Assembly (NCBI RefSeq): GCF_000337775.1
Contig: NZ_AOLQ01000007.1
Coordinates: 62,001 to 126,000 of the forward strand
Direction: 5' to 3'
Source of the DNA: Haloarcula vallismortis ATCC 29715
GTDB lineage: Archaea > Halobacteriota > Halobacteria > Halobacteriales > Haloarculaceae
DNA: 64,000 bases
Part shown: positions 44,789 to 52,867 of the stretch, in pieces
Layout of the letters: every line of letters starts with the position of its first letter
Position numbering within the stretch: position 1 is the first letter of the stretch
The notes under the pieces: generated by a model
Databases searched by the model: none
What the model saw: the letters and a program-made list of their open reading frames with translations, nothing else
Told to the model about the DNA's origin: nothing
Program-made: the position numbers and the translations under genes

Positions 44789-45601
44789 TCACTCCACGGT
44801 ATCCGAACCGTCCGTATCCAGCCGTTTGGCGGCCCGGTCAACCGTCAGTGGCACGTCCGCTGTTCGACCCTCGAACAATCTGACGACCTGTGGCGGGCGC
44901 AGGTCACAGTCCGCCAGCAGGTCGATGTCGGTCAGGATGTTTCGGGCGGTGTCCCTCGCAGCAATCGTGCCGGTATCGCCGAGCAGCACCACCCGGTCCG
45001 CGACGTGTGGGACGAGCTCGGTGTCCGGCGTCGAGACGACGAGCGTGACGCCATCGGCCGCGAGCTCGTCGAGGAGGCCGAGAATCGTCTCCCGGTTCGC
45101 GGCGTCGACGTTACTCACAGGCTCATCGAGCAACAGCACGTCCGGCTCGACGGTGAGTGCGCTTGCGAGGGCGGCTCGGCGCTGTTCACCGCCGCTGAGT
45201 CGGAACGGCGGCTTCGACAGGAGACCCTTGAGGTCAAGCCGGTCCGCGACTCGCTCGACGCGGCGCTCGACTTCCGCACGGCCACAGTCGAGTTGCGCCG
45301 GCCCGTAGGCGAGGTCCTCGCGGACGGTCGGATTGAACAGGTAGTCGGCGGGGTTCTGCGTGAGAACACTGAGGCGACTGCGGACGGTGTCTGCGTCGGT
45401 CGTCTCCCCGAAGTACCGCACTCCCCCGCTGTCAGGGTCGACCAGACCGCCCAGTAGTTCCAGCAGCGTCGACTTGCCGGCCCCGTTCGGGCCGAGCAAC
45501 GCGACGCGCTCGCCGCGTTCGATGGATACGTCCACACCGTCGACGGCCAGCGTCCCATCAGGGTACGCGTACCGGAGGTCAGTGGCCTCAATAGCAGTCA
45601 C
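44789..45601 (-). CDS. cbiO: Energy-coupling ATPase of the nickel/cobalt transporter (CbiO)
   Basis: ABC ATPase of 270 residues. Walker A LLGPNGAGKSTLLELLGG, signature RLSGGEQRR, and Walker B VLLLDEPVSNVD are intact. It is the last gene of a four-gene minus-strand operon with CbiQ, CbiN-like and CbiM, and overlaps CbiQ by four bases. It powers uptake of Ni2+ or Co2+; the nearby nikR points to nickel. Confidence 0.92.
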   Translation of the reverse strand: MTAIEATDLRYAYPDGTLAVDGVDVSIERGERVALLGPNGAGKSTLLELLGGLVDPDSGGVRYFGETTDADTVRSRLSVLTQNPADYLFNPTVREDLAYGPAQLDCGRAEVERRVERVADRLDLKGLLSKPPFRLSGGEQRRAALASALTVEPDVLLLDEPVSNVDAANRETILGLLDELAADGVTLVVSTPDTELVPHVADRVVLLGDTGTIAARDTARNILTDIDLLADCDLRPPQVVRLFEGRTADVPLTVDRAAKRLDTDGSDTVE

Positions 45602-46392
45602 GCGACCACCACCACCGCGACGGCAAGTGCGACGATCAGACCAAAAGCGAGGTCGGCCCGTCCGAGCGGTTTCCGGGCCTGTACCGGCGTCGGGCCAGTC
45701 CCGCCGCGGGCGCGGGCGGCCCGTTGGACCCGTTCGCCGCGTTCCAGGCTCCGGACGAGAAACGAGCCCACGAAGTGCCCCGAATCACGCCAGTTCCGGC
45801 GGAGACTTGGCTCGGCGATGGTCCGACTCCGTCGAGCCCGAACCATGCGTTCGAGTTCGGCGAAAAACAGGAGCAGATAGCGATACGTGATTCCGAGCAG
45901 CGAAACGACAATCGACGGAACCTGAAGCCGACGAAACGTTGCCAGCAGGTCGGCGAAACGAGTCGTCAACAGCAGCACGGACAGGAAGCCGACACAGGCA
46001 GTTACGCGGACGGCGAACGTGAGCACGTAGTCGACGCCAGCGGCCGAGAGCGGGAGCGAGCCAAGCGAAGGGCCGCCCATCAGGACGGCTTGTGGCGCAA
46101 CGACGACGAACGCGAACGCCGGTGGGCCGGTCAGGCGACCCAGAAACGTACGGATAGGGACCCGAGAAATGGCTGCAAGCGCCGTAGCGAGGAGCGCAAG
46201 CGCGCTGACAACTACCAGCGCCTGCTGTGTCACGGTCAAGGCGACGAGTGTCGTGATACCGACGAGCTTGACCGTCGGCGTGACGGCCTGGAGGAATCCG
46301 TCCCGGTTCGGCAGGTCCTCCGCGAGCAGGAACCACTGTGCGCTGGCCGCGATGGCTGCGATGGTCCGGTCGAGCAGGTCTCTGCCGGACAT
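45598..46392 (-). CDS. cbiQ: CbiQ-type energy-coupling transmembrane protein
   Basis: EcfT-type scaffold of 264 residues with about five membrane helices. The ATPase-coupling helices near the C-terminus hold the ARxxG-like motifs: RMVRARRSR and RVQRAARARGGTG. Proteins of this type link the metal-binding CbiM to the ATPase. It lies three bases after the CbiN-like gene and overlaps CbiO. Confidence 0.9.
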   Translation of the reverse strand: MSGRDLLDRTIAAIAASAQWFLLAEDLPNRDGFLQAVTPTVKLVGITTLVALTVTQQALVVVSALALLATALAAISRVPIRTFLGRLTGPPAFAFVVVAPQAVLMGGPSLGSLPLSAAGVDYVLTFAVRVTACVGFLSVLLLTTRFADLLATFRRLQVPSIVVSLLGITYRYLLLFFAELERMVRARRSRTIAEPSLRRNWRDSGHFVGSFLVRSLERGERVQRAARARGGTGPTPVQARKPLGRADLAFGLIVALAVAVVVVA

Positions 46393-46395
46393 CAG

Positions 46396-46710
46396 CTACT
46401 GCCGCTGGTCGGTATCCGCCCCGAGTAGGTGACCGATGCCAGCACCGAGGAGGAGCGTCAGCGCCGTCCCGACGACAGCCGACACGAACGTCCCGGTCGC
46501 GCCGCCGAGGCCGGGGACGCCGTAGTCCGGGAACAACGCGGTTCCGATGGCAGTGGCGTGTTCCGTCGCACCTGTCGTCTCGGCAGCGTTCTCGAGCGGT
46601 TCGGCGTAGCCAACCTGGCCAGCCGCCCACCCGAACACCGGCGCGAGCAGCGTCAGGACCAGTAACGCGGCGAGCGCACGAGGCAGCCAGTCGGGTCGAT
46701 TCAACGCCAT
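46396..46710 (-). CDS. PDGLE-domain / CbiN-like small subunit
   Basis: Protein of 104 residues from the ATG at 46710, with a helix near each end (about 10-28 and 74-92) and a loop with GWAAGQVGYAEPLENAAE outside. This two-helix layout and the position between CbiM and CbiQ match the PDGLE or CbiN/NikN-type accessory subunit that activates CbiM. It shares one base with the end of CbiM. Confidence 0.8.
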   Translation of the reverse strand: MALNRPDWLPRALAALLVLTLLAPVFGWAAGQVGYAEPLENAAETTGATEHATAIGTALFPDYGVPGLGGATGTFVSAVVGTALTLLLGAGIGHLLGADTDQRQ

Positions 46711-47348
46711 CACGCGCTCACCTCCGGAGCGGCGTTCGGCCGGAGGTCGGGGCGAGCGCGGGCAAGGTAACGGTAGACCGAAGCGGTGATGGCTCCCTCA
46801 ATCAGCCCCAGCACGAGATGCCCGACACCCATTATCGACAACGTCGTCAGCAGCTGGTACTGGAACGCCGAGGAGAGCCCGAGCTGGAGGGCAGCGGTCA
46901 GCGCGCCGGCCGTAATTCCCAACCACCCTGCGACGAAGGCAGCACGGAATTCACCGTAAGGGACGAGCAGGCGATAGATCCCGTAGCCGACGTACACCTC
47001 GACGACAGCCATGTTGAACACGTTCGCGCCAAGCACAACGAGCCCGCCGTCACCGAACACGAGCGCCTGAATCGTGACGACAGTGGCGACACAGAGTGCG
47101 CCCAGATGCGGGCCGAGGAGAATCGCCGCGAACGCACCCCCGACAAAGTGGGCACTGGTCCCGCCCGGAATCGGCCAGTCGAGCATCTGTGCGGCGAAGA
47201 TGCTCGCCGCGACGACGCCGAGCAACGGTGCGCGAGCGTCAGATATCTCACCGTTGACGCGCTTCGCAGCGACGCTCAAAACGACGACCGCAAGCGCACC
47301 GAACAGCAGTGCAAGCGGCAGATCGATGTATCCATCGGGAATGTGCAT
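46710..47348 (-). CDS. cbiM: CbiM/NikM-type metal-binding membrane protein
   Basis: Substrate-specific subunit of 212 residues. It begins MHIPDGYIDLP: the free N-terminus with Met-His is the metal-binding strand in NikM/CbiM, so the start is secure. HFVGGAFAAILLGP is another conserved core segment. About six membrane helices. It is the first gene of the operon and diverges from nikR across a region with repeated AGTATTAC boxes. Confidence 0.93.
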   Translation of the reverse strand: MHIPDGYIDLPLALLFGALAVVVLSVAAKRVNGEISDARAPLLGVVAASIFAAQMLDWPIPGGTSAHFVGGAFAAILLGPHLGALCVATVVTIQALVFGDGGLVVLGANVFNMAVVEVYVGYGIYRLLVPYGEFRAAFVAGWLGITAGALTAALQLGLSSAFQYQLLTTLSIMGVGHLVLGLIEGAITASVYRYLARARPDLRPNAAPEVSA

Positions 47349-47373
47349 ACTACTCAGGTCTGGTCCCGGCGTC

Positions 47374-47424
47374 GTAATAATACTTTTTCATCGCGCAGTA
47401 TTACTCTCGGTGGGTGAGTATTAC
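47374..47424. promoter_or_regulatory. Probable NikR operator (repeated AGTATTAC boxes)
   Basis: AGTATTAC occurs at 47397-47404 and again at 47417-47424, exactly 20 bases apart (two helical turns), and a related inverted block GTAATAATACT is at 47374-47384. All lie between the divergent cbiM and nikR starts. NikR binds spaced half-sites as a tetramer, so this is a natural operator candidate for repression of the metal uptake operon and perhaps of nikR itself. Confidence 0.55.
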
Positions 47425-47469
47425 CGAAGCCCGGTATACCCATATGCGGGCCCGTCCCTATCGGCACAC

Positions 47470-47880
47470 ATGAGTGAGGATCTCGACCGGATCAGCCTGA
47501 CACTTCCGTCGTCGATGGTCGACCGGCTCGATGGCATCGTCAACGAGTGGGAATACGCGAGCCGGTCGGAGGCGATACGCGACTCGCTACGTGACTTCTT
47601 TGCGACCTACGAATGGGAATCCGGTGACGAGCAACACCACCACGGAACCATTGTTATCGTCCACGACCACCACGTCTCGGGCATCGCCGACGAACTCCAG
47701 ACGGTCCAACACGAGATGGCCGACATCATCACCTCCGTCCAGCACATCCATCTCTCCCACGACACCTGTATGGAGACACTGGTCGTCGAGGGCGCAGGCG
47801 ATACAATCACCGAGCTGGCCAATCGGCTCAGAGCGATTGGCGGCGTCCAGCAGGTCAAGGTCGTGGTTGTGGACGAGTGA
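47470..47880 (+). CDS. nikR: Nickel-responsive regulator NikR
   Basis: Protein of 136 residues from the ATG at 47470. The N-terminal ribbon-helix-helix is RISLTLPSSMVDRLDGIV with SRSEAIRDSLRDFF. The C-terminal ACT-like domain holds the nickel ligands: VIVHDHHVS and VQHIHLSHDTCMETLVVEG, including the conserved Cys. A His run (EQHHHG) links the domains. It likely shuts off the divergent cbiM operon when nickel is plentiful. Confidence 0.95.
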   Translation: MSEDLDRISLTLPSSMVDRLDGIVNEWEYASRSEAIRDSLRDFFATYEWESGDEQHHHGTIVIVHDHHVSGIADELQTVQHEMADIITSVQHIHLSHDTCMETLVVEGAGDTITELANRLRAIGGVQQVKVVVVDE

Positions 47881-48090
47881 CACTGACTGTTCACACAATG
47901 TACCGGTGTCCGCCGACCCCAGCGGTCGAGGCAACTCGGAACTACGCTACAACAATCCGTATGAGTAGCGGGGTGCAGATTGGGGCATCACAGGGCTGCA
48001 ATCTGTCGGTATTGCGGATATGAGCCGTCAGAGCGGTTCGGCTGCTAGAGAGTCTTTTATGAGCACTCGCTTGCTACGATGGCGTAACCT

Positions 48091-49323
48091 ATGCACAGGC
48101 CTGCAGGGAGCCAGCTAGCCAGCTTGCGGAAGCTGGTATGTGTGTTTATGACCCTGGCTCTGGTTGCAGCGAGCGGCTGCAGCACGATCGGAATCACAGC
48201 CAGTGAAACTGCGGAGCTTCCGTCGGAAACTGAAGCAGCGGACCGCTACGCGTCGCTCGAAACCGTCAACGCGACAGTGACGACAGTGCAAACGCGGAAC
48301 AATGAAACGACAGTGACGGTGACACAGAAGCAGGAACGCGTCGGTTCGTTCGCGTATTTTGAACGGGTGCTGTCCGTCAACAGGTCTGCGGGCGCGCGAC
48401 AACCACTGGTCTCAGAGGGCGGGTTTGTTGTCGCGAACGGGTCAGAGCTCGTGTTCTACGATCCAGCGTCGGATGAACTCCAGCGGGTGTCGTTCCAGAC
48501 AGAGAATAGCTCCACGGAGGCCAGGTACCCGGCGCTTGTCAGCGCAGCCAAAAATAACCGCCCGGTCTCTCAGCCGACGCCGACACCGGGAATTTCACCC
48601 CTGCCGGCAGTACCACCGGAAGAAGAGTCCAATCAAAACGATTCGGCTGCATATCGCGATGGCAACGTGACAGTGGTCTACAACGGGACGGAAACAGTTG
48701 CTGGACAGGAAACGTACCGATTAGAGCTGGCCCCGACCAGCCAAAGCATGTCGCTACAGTCCCAGACGCTCTGGCTCGATACCGACTACCTGTTCCCGGT
48801 CAAGCGACACACGGCGTTTGTTGCCACCGGTGACAGCTACGAGTACACAACCACATATCGGAACGTAACGTTCAATCCGACGTTCGAACCCGGAACGTTC
48901 CAACTTGAACCCGACGAGGTGCCCGACAGTGCACAGCAGATTCAGCTCAATAGCTACGAGTCGCGTGCGACACTGGCTACCGCTGTGTCACTCCCAGTAC
49001 CTGATCCGACTGTCCCGGCGGGATTCGAGTTCGCGGGAGCCTCACATCGGTCCGTTGATCCGGAGGTTGCGACACTCAGATATGAAGCGACTGACGGTGA
49101 CGCCCGCTACAGGGTTGCTGTTTTCAACGAGACGCAGAACGTCACGACAGGAACACTCGTACAACTGGGCGAGTACGAAGCGAGGCAATCACGGGCGAAC
49201 GGAACCGTCAGTATTGCCTGGAGCACCGATCGCACCACGTATTACGTGAGCGGGTCCCCAGCGGACGGGATTGACAATAGCACGCTGCGTCGCGTTGCAC
49301 GCTCGGTTGCCGAGACGACGTGA
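48091..49323 (+). CDS. Surface lipoprotein with LolA/DUF4367-like region
   Basis: Protein of 410 residues with an N-terminal signal and lipobox (VAASGC), so membrane-anchored outside. The central part (about 45-285) resembles the LolA/RseB lipoprotein-carrier fold, with SLETVNATVTTVQ at the start and TLWLDTDYLFPVKRH. The last 110 residues resemble DUF4367 (LPVPDPTVPAGFEF). Many N-glycosylation-like NxT/S sites. Function unknown; members of this type may bind lipids or sense the envelope. It is the last chromosomal gene before the provirus. Confidence 0.82.
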   Translation: MHRPAGSQLASLRKLVCVFMTLALVAASGCSTIGITASETAELPSETEAADRYASLETVNATVTTVQTRNNETTVTVTQKQERVGSFAYFERVLSVNRSAGARQPLVSEGGFVVANGSELVFYDPASDELQRVSFQTENSSTEARYPALVSAAKNNRPVSQPTPTPGISPLPAVPPEEESNQNDSAAYRDGNVTVVYNGTETVAGQETYRLELAPTSQSMSLQSQTLWLDTDYLFPVKRHTAFVATGDSYEYTTTYRNVTFNPTFEPGTFQLEPDEVPDSAQQIQLNSYESRATLATAVSLPVPDPTVPAGFEFAGASHRSVDPEVATLRYEATDGDARYRVAVFNETQNVTTGTLVQLGEYEARQSRANGTVSIAWSTDRTTYYVSGSPADGIDNSTLRRVARSVAETT

Positions 49324-49461
49324 CCTCTTAGCAGCCAGACTGTCGTGCCCGAGTGGTCCCTGTGAGAAACGACATCGTCCAACGAACCAACCTGGCTGTG
49401 GCGAATGGAGCAGAATCTCCGACTGATGTATGACTCCGTGTAAGAAGCGTTCGGCGTCTAA

Positions 49462-49475
49462 ATGGGCCCTGCCGG
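49462..49475. repeat. Left attachment site core (attL)
   Basis: ATGGGCCCTGCCGG is identical to 63101-63114. On the left it is a remnant of the tRNA 3' end with no tRNA body attached. The element sequence begins just inside it. Two copies of GCGGTT(C/A)C follow at 49480-49487 and 49493-49500 and might be integrase arm sites. Confidence 0.85.
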
Positions 49476-49524
49476 TTTCGCGGTTCCGTCTTGCGGTTAC
49501 TAAAAGTAAGTCGGTGAGTCATTG

Positions 49525-50562
49525 TTACACTTCAGGGAGGTAATCGCGGCGCTGTTCGGACTTCTCACGCTCGCCACGACGGTCGTAATGCTTGTCGAGA
49601 ATCTGGTCACTCGCATCCAGTCGGTCCGATACCACACGGCGCGGGACATCCTCACGCCGATACGCCGTTACCCTGCCACTCCGAACGTCGTGTGGTGACC
49701 GAGCGGACGGACACGTTGAAGCCTTCTTATTGGACGTAGCTTCGCACTCTTCCGGGTCCCGGTCATGCGGGCATTCCGCTCCCCGCCAGCACGGCCGAGT
49801 GACTCTGTACATCGCCATCCGGTACGTCGATGTGGAGGCACGCCCCTGCTGAGTCGTGATGAGCGGACGGCGGCCGTGTTCGTCGAAAACCGACTCACGA
49901 GGGCCGTTGATGTAGTCCTGTACGACATTGGCAACGTGTTCACTGATGGCGTTCCAGCGTTGTCCCTTCTCTCCGTTCTTCAGCGGCGTATCTGACTGTG
50001 GGCGATGGACGAACTCGATACCTGGATCACTTCCTTCGAGTTCGCAATCATCGATATCCAGCCCACGGATCGCGCCCATGCGCGCCCCGGTATGCCACAA
50101 CAGGAGAACGATGACGTGCGTTCTCGACGCGTACTTGTACATCTGGAGGTAGTCGAGAATCACATCGGCACGCTCAGGGTCGAGCGTAGATGCACTCACC
50201 TCACCAGCGCCGTTGATTGTCGGGAGCGGGACTTTTGTTCGAAGATTCTCCGGAACGGCATCCACTTCGGCGGCAAAGCGAAGGAACGAGCGGACCGTGG
50301 CCAGCTGGCCTCGAAGGGTGATGGGCTCGATGCCCTCCCGTTCTTTCCCGTTCCCTTCTCGTCGCCAGACACGATAGGCGTACAGGTCCCGCCCCGAAAG
50401 GTCGTTCAGGTTCTCAATGCCTTCTTCGCTGCAGAACTGTTCGAATGCTTCCAGCCGGTACTCCTGTGACTGTATCGTCGATTCGGTCAGTTCGTCCTGC
50501 CGGGCCTTGAGATACATATCGACGGCTCGGCTCGGTTCCAGTGGTTGGAGATCGTTACTCAA
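49525..50562 (-). CDS. int: Tyrosine integrase (SNJ2-type)
   Basis: Recombinase of 345 residues. The catalytic residues are Arg161 (HTGARMGAIRG), His291-x-x-Arg294 (PHDVRSGRVT) and Tyr326 (LDKHYDRRG). An extra Cys cluster (residues 258, 264, 273, 284; PCWRGAECPHDRDPEEC) suggests a zinc-binding insert before the active-site box. The N-terminal 110 residues form a SAM-like core-binding domain. It lies against attL, and its start overlaps the small zinc-finger gene by four bases. It should integrate at tRNA-Met and excise the provirus. Confidence 0.93.
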   Translation of the reverse strand: MSNDLQPLEPSRAVDMYLKARQDELTESTIQSQEYRLEAFEQFCSEEGIENLNDLSGRDLYAYRVWRREGNGKEREGIEPITLRGQLATVRSFLRFAAEVDAVPENLRTKVPLPTINGAGEVSASTLDPERADVILDYLQMYKYASRTHVIVLLLWHTGARMGAIRGLDIDDCELEGSDPGIEFVHRPQSDTPLKNGEKGQRWNAISEHVANVVQDYINGPRESVFDEHGRRPLITTQQGRASTSTYRMAMYRVTRPCWRGAECPHDRDPEECEATSNKKASTCPSARSPHDVRSGRVTAYRREDVPRRVVSDRLDASDQILDKHYDRRGEREKSEQRRDYLPEV

Positions 50563-50762
50563 GCCTTCTCACCCCCGCGCACTGGCGACCCATCGTCAAA
50601 GCTGCGGGCCGCACAGTCTGAACAAGTCGGCTTGAGGGTCCGTGCATCAATCCCGTCAGCGTCAGCTTGACAGGTGGCGCAACTGCCGTCGTCAGAACTA
50701 TTCGATTGCGATGCTTCGGTGTTCGTGCGGGGCTGTAGCCCCGTAATGGTGGATTCGCTCAT
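50559..50762 (-). CDS. Small CxxC zinc-finger protein coupled to the integrase
   Basis: Protein of 67 residues with SCATCQADA and TCSDCAARS, a four-Cys zinc finger. Its last codons overlap the integrase start by four bases (ATGA), so it is translated with it. In SNJ2 the integrase is helped by small proteins from its own operon; this is a candidate for such a directionality factor, but the match is by position only. Confidence 0.72.
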   Translation of the reverse strand: MSESTITGLQPRTNTEASQSNSSDDGSCATCQADADGIDARTLKPTCSDCAARSFDDGSPVRGGEKA

Positions 50763-50882
50763 GACCTACAGAGCGCGAAGCCACCTTTTCGGGCGGTGTA
50801 CCAGACCGCCCGTTCTTCACGAACCAAGGAGAGTCATCTTCAACCGAATCGGGTGCTTCGCATATCCATAAACAGGCCGGTT

Positions 50883-50896
50883 ATGCATAAATGCAT
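50883..50896. promoter_or_regulatory. Possible repressor operator with double ATGCAT
   Basis: ATGCAT is repeated two bases apart (50883-50888 and 50891-50896), a near-perfect palindrome around AA. It lies between the leftward integrase operon and the rightward repressor genes, about 60 bases before the first repressor. A dimeric winged-helix repressor could bind here to hold both promoters. Confidence 0.4.
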
Positions 50897-50958
50897 TGAT
50901 GGCCTTAATTTGAATTGTTAGTGAGAAATAAGATTGTCTATACTCTTGTGGGAATTGA

Positions 50959-51285
50959 ATGCGTCAGTCAGGATCTTGGATGACTATCTGGGATGACCGA
51001 ATACTGGAGATAATCCGGGAGGAGGAATCAGGAACCTCAACAGAGCTCGCAAAGCGGGATGAAATCCATATTGCCCAGTCAACGGTTTCTCGCCGGCTAC
51101 AGAAACTTGGTGAACACGATCTCCTCCGCCCTCTCGGAAATGGAGTTTACGTCCTCACTGACGAAGGAGAAGCATATCTCGAAGAAAAATACGACGCTGA
51201 AAGAGAACGCTACATCAACGGTGGCGGATCTTCCGACGGAGAAAATGGTGCTGATGCGGCTGACGGTCCCGGAATCAATAGCTGA
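50959..51285 (+). CDS. Winged-helix repressor, PhiH1-like, copy 1
   Basis: Protein of 108 residues. The HTH is DDRILEIIREEESGTSTELAKR and AQSTVSRRLQKLGEHDLL, followed by a wing (GVYVLTDEGEAYL) and an acidic tail rich in Gly/Asp. It resembles the repressors of haloarchaeal viruses and proviruses. It lies divergent to the integrase operon and is likely the lysogeny control. ATG at 50980 (MTIWDD) is an alternative start. Confidence 0.82.
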   Translation: MRQSGSWMTIWDDRILEIIREEESGTSTELAKRDEIHIAQSTVSRRLQKLGEHDLLRPLGNGVYVLTDEGEAYLEEKYDAERERYINGGGSSDGENGADAADGPGINS

Positions 51286-51302
51286 CGACGTTGCCCTGAA
51301 CC

Positions 51303-51587
51303 ATGTCACGCAAGCCCGCTAAATGGATGGTCCCGCTCGATGAACGAATCCTAGAAATACTGAAAGCCGAAGGGTGGTCATCACCGCGATACATCGCACA
51401 GAAAGTATCGCTCCGTGCTTCTGTGGGCCGCGTGCGTGAGCGCTGCAAGATGCTCACCTACGCGCAGATGATTGAACCCCTGACGCCGCAGTTCCAAAAC
51501 TACGATATTACGGGTTACGGACTGCGGTATCTGCAAGGAAGACTGGATGCGAGTAATCAGCCGCGGCCATCCGCTAAGAAGGTATAA
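51303..51587 (+). CDS. Winged-helix repressor, PhiH1-like, copy 2
   Basis: Protein of 94 residues, starting 17 bases after copy 1. It carries DERILEILKAEGWSSPRYIAQ and SVGRVRERCKMLTYAQMIEPL with ITGYGLRYLQG as the wing. Front and wing resemble copy 1 at the level of the fold but the recognition helix differs, so the two may have different operators. The pair could form a lysis-lysogeny switch; this is inference. Confidence 0.8.
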   Translation: MSRKPAKWMVPLDERILEILKAEGWSSPRYIAQKVSLRASVGRVRERCKMLTYAQMIEPLTPQFQNYDITGYGLRYLQGRLDASNQPRPSAKKV

Positions 51588-51695
51588 TAAGAGTAGGATA
51601 GGTTTCGTGAATGTGTCAATTTCAGGTCACGATTTACCCCGTATCGACAACTGAGTTTGGGGCTACCTACAAGACATCTCGCTGCTCCAAATCGA

Positions 51696-52223
51696 ATGAT
51701 GGGAGCCGTCTCTGAATCAGAGAGTCGTGTACTTGAGCCCCACATCCCAAGTGGTGAGCAACTGGTTGATGCACATACCGATGACTACCGGACCGTTGCA
51801 GTCACTGACCGCCGAGTTATCGAATTAGAACATCATCAGGATGACCGTAGTCAGGATACCTCTCTTACGAGTGTTCTATTGACTAGCGACTACATCGTTG
51901 GTACGGAGTACGGGCGTAGCGAGGACACCGAAGACCCAATCGCTGAGTGGATCATTGCTGGGATATTGGGTACTGTAGGCTTCATGGGACTCATATTCGG
52001 GGCAACTGCTGGTACGGGCTTCCACCTCATTTCAGGAGCCGTACTGCTTATAATCACAGCTGCTGTCCTTTATTTCGCTCAAACTCAAACCAGTGGTGAA
52101 GTGTCTGCAACTGTTCGTCGAGCTGGTGATCTTCCTGACCGCTCATGGTCATTCCCGCAGGGCGAGGCTGCTGTCGCCCGTGCAATATCAGAACAGGTTG
52201 CTAAATTAAACAAACCGCAGTAG
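51696..52223 (+). CDS. Membrane protein with bacterial-PH-like domain
   Basis: Protein of 175 residues from the ATG at 51696 (start at 51699 possible). The front (PSGEQLVDAHTDDYRTVAVTDRRVIELE) resembles a bacterial PH domain. Two adjacent hydrophobic helices follow (about 90-133), then a short polar tail with a second beta part. It is not a usual virion protein. It could remodel or sense the host membrane; superinfection exclusion is one guess. Confidence 0.68.
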   Translation: MMGAVSESESRVLEPHIPSGEQLVDAHTDDYRTVAVTDRRVIELEHHQDDRSQDTSLTSVLLTSDYIVGTEYGRSEDTEDPIAEWIIAGILGTVGFMGLIFGATAGTGFHLISGAVLLIITAAVLYFAQTQTSGEVSATVRRAGDLPDRSWSFPQGEAAVARAISEQVAKLNKPQ

Positions 52224-52227
52224 CTAT

Positions 52228-52482
52228 TCATTTCTTAATCTCAACTGTTTCTCCGATATTGATTTCGTAGATATTGGGGACATGCAGTGTTTTGGCTATC
52301 TCTAGCTTTTGTCGGATGGTTAGATCGTCTCGGCTCAATACCCCTCGAATTCGCTCGTCGATTCGCCAAGAAAACTCGGCAGAACGCATGAGTGCCTTCG
52401 TCTTGTTACAGTCCCAGAACTCGGCAGCCTGCTCGATGGTGTCCGTGCGGTGCGCGTGCTTACCGTCTTCGCGGATTCGCAT
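52228..52482 (-). CDS. DUF7692-like small protein
   Basis: Protein of 84 residues from the ATG at 52482 (MRIREDGKHAHR). It contains TIEQAAEFWDCNKTKALMRSAEF, the look of a small ribbon-helix-helix or HTH protein, and a basic-acidic tail. I think it is the DUF7692 group found in many haloarchaeal elements. A regulator role is probable. It is convergent with the PH-like membrane gene with a gap of four bases. Confidence 0.68.
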   Translation of the reverse strand: MRIREDGKHAHRTDTIEQAAEFWDCNKTKALMRSAEFSWRIDERIRGVLSRDDLTIRQKLEIAKTLHVPNIYEINIGETVEIKK

Positions 52483-52867
52483 ACCACCTGCTCGTGAACA
52501 CGAGGGCAAAAGAGAGGTATTCTCGACTAACTCGAAGCTCGATTACTGATAAAGACCGCCACAGCCCATGCCCATCGCTCACCGACACCCTTCATTCAGT
52601 CCACGACACCCGCCCGAATATGCACACGGCCAGTTCCTCCTCGTGTGCATATCGCGCCGAGTCCGATCTTCGAGCTGCGACCCCGTGGGGATGGAATAAA
52701 AGACTGCTATCTGGTTAGCGTAAGGACAGTCAATGTGGTCGTCAATATTGTTGATATTCGCGGCACGGGGGTACTACTCGTCAGCTGAAACTGCTACGGG
52801 TCTACGTACTCATTATGTGCCGCCGGAGACGCCGGTTCCGCTGTAAAAGACGAAGTCTGCAGGTCAG
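52483..52867. other. Intergenic region with an 11-bp inverted repeat
   Basis: About 385 bases between the DUF7692-like start and the pilin-like stop. No credible gene. The only clear structure is the inverted repeat at 52618-52652. The promoter of the DUF7692-like gene must lie at its left edge. Confidence 0.5.
52618..52652. repeat. Perfect 11-bp inverted repeat
   Basis: ATATGCACACG (52618-52628) and CGTGTGCATAT (52642-52652) are exact inverted copies with a 13-base spacer. It lies 136 bases before the DUF7692-like start. It could be an operator, a hairpin in RNA, or a DNA site used in replication or packaging. Confidence 0.6.
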
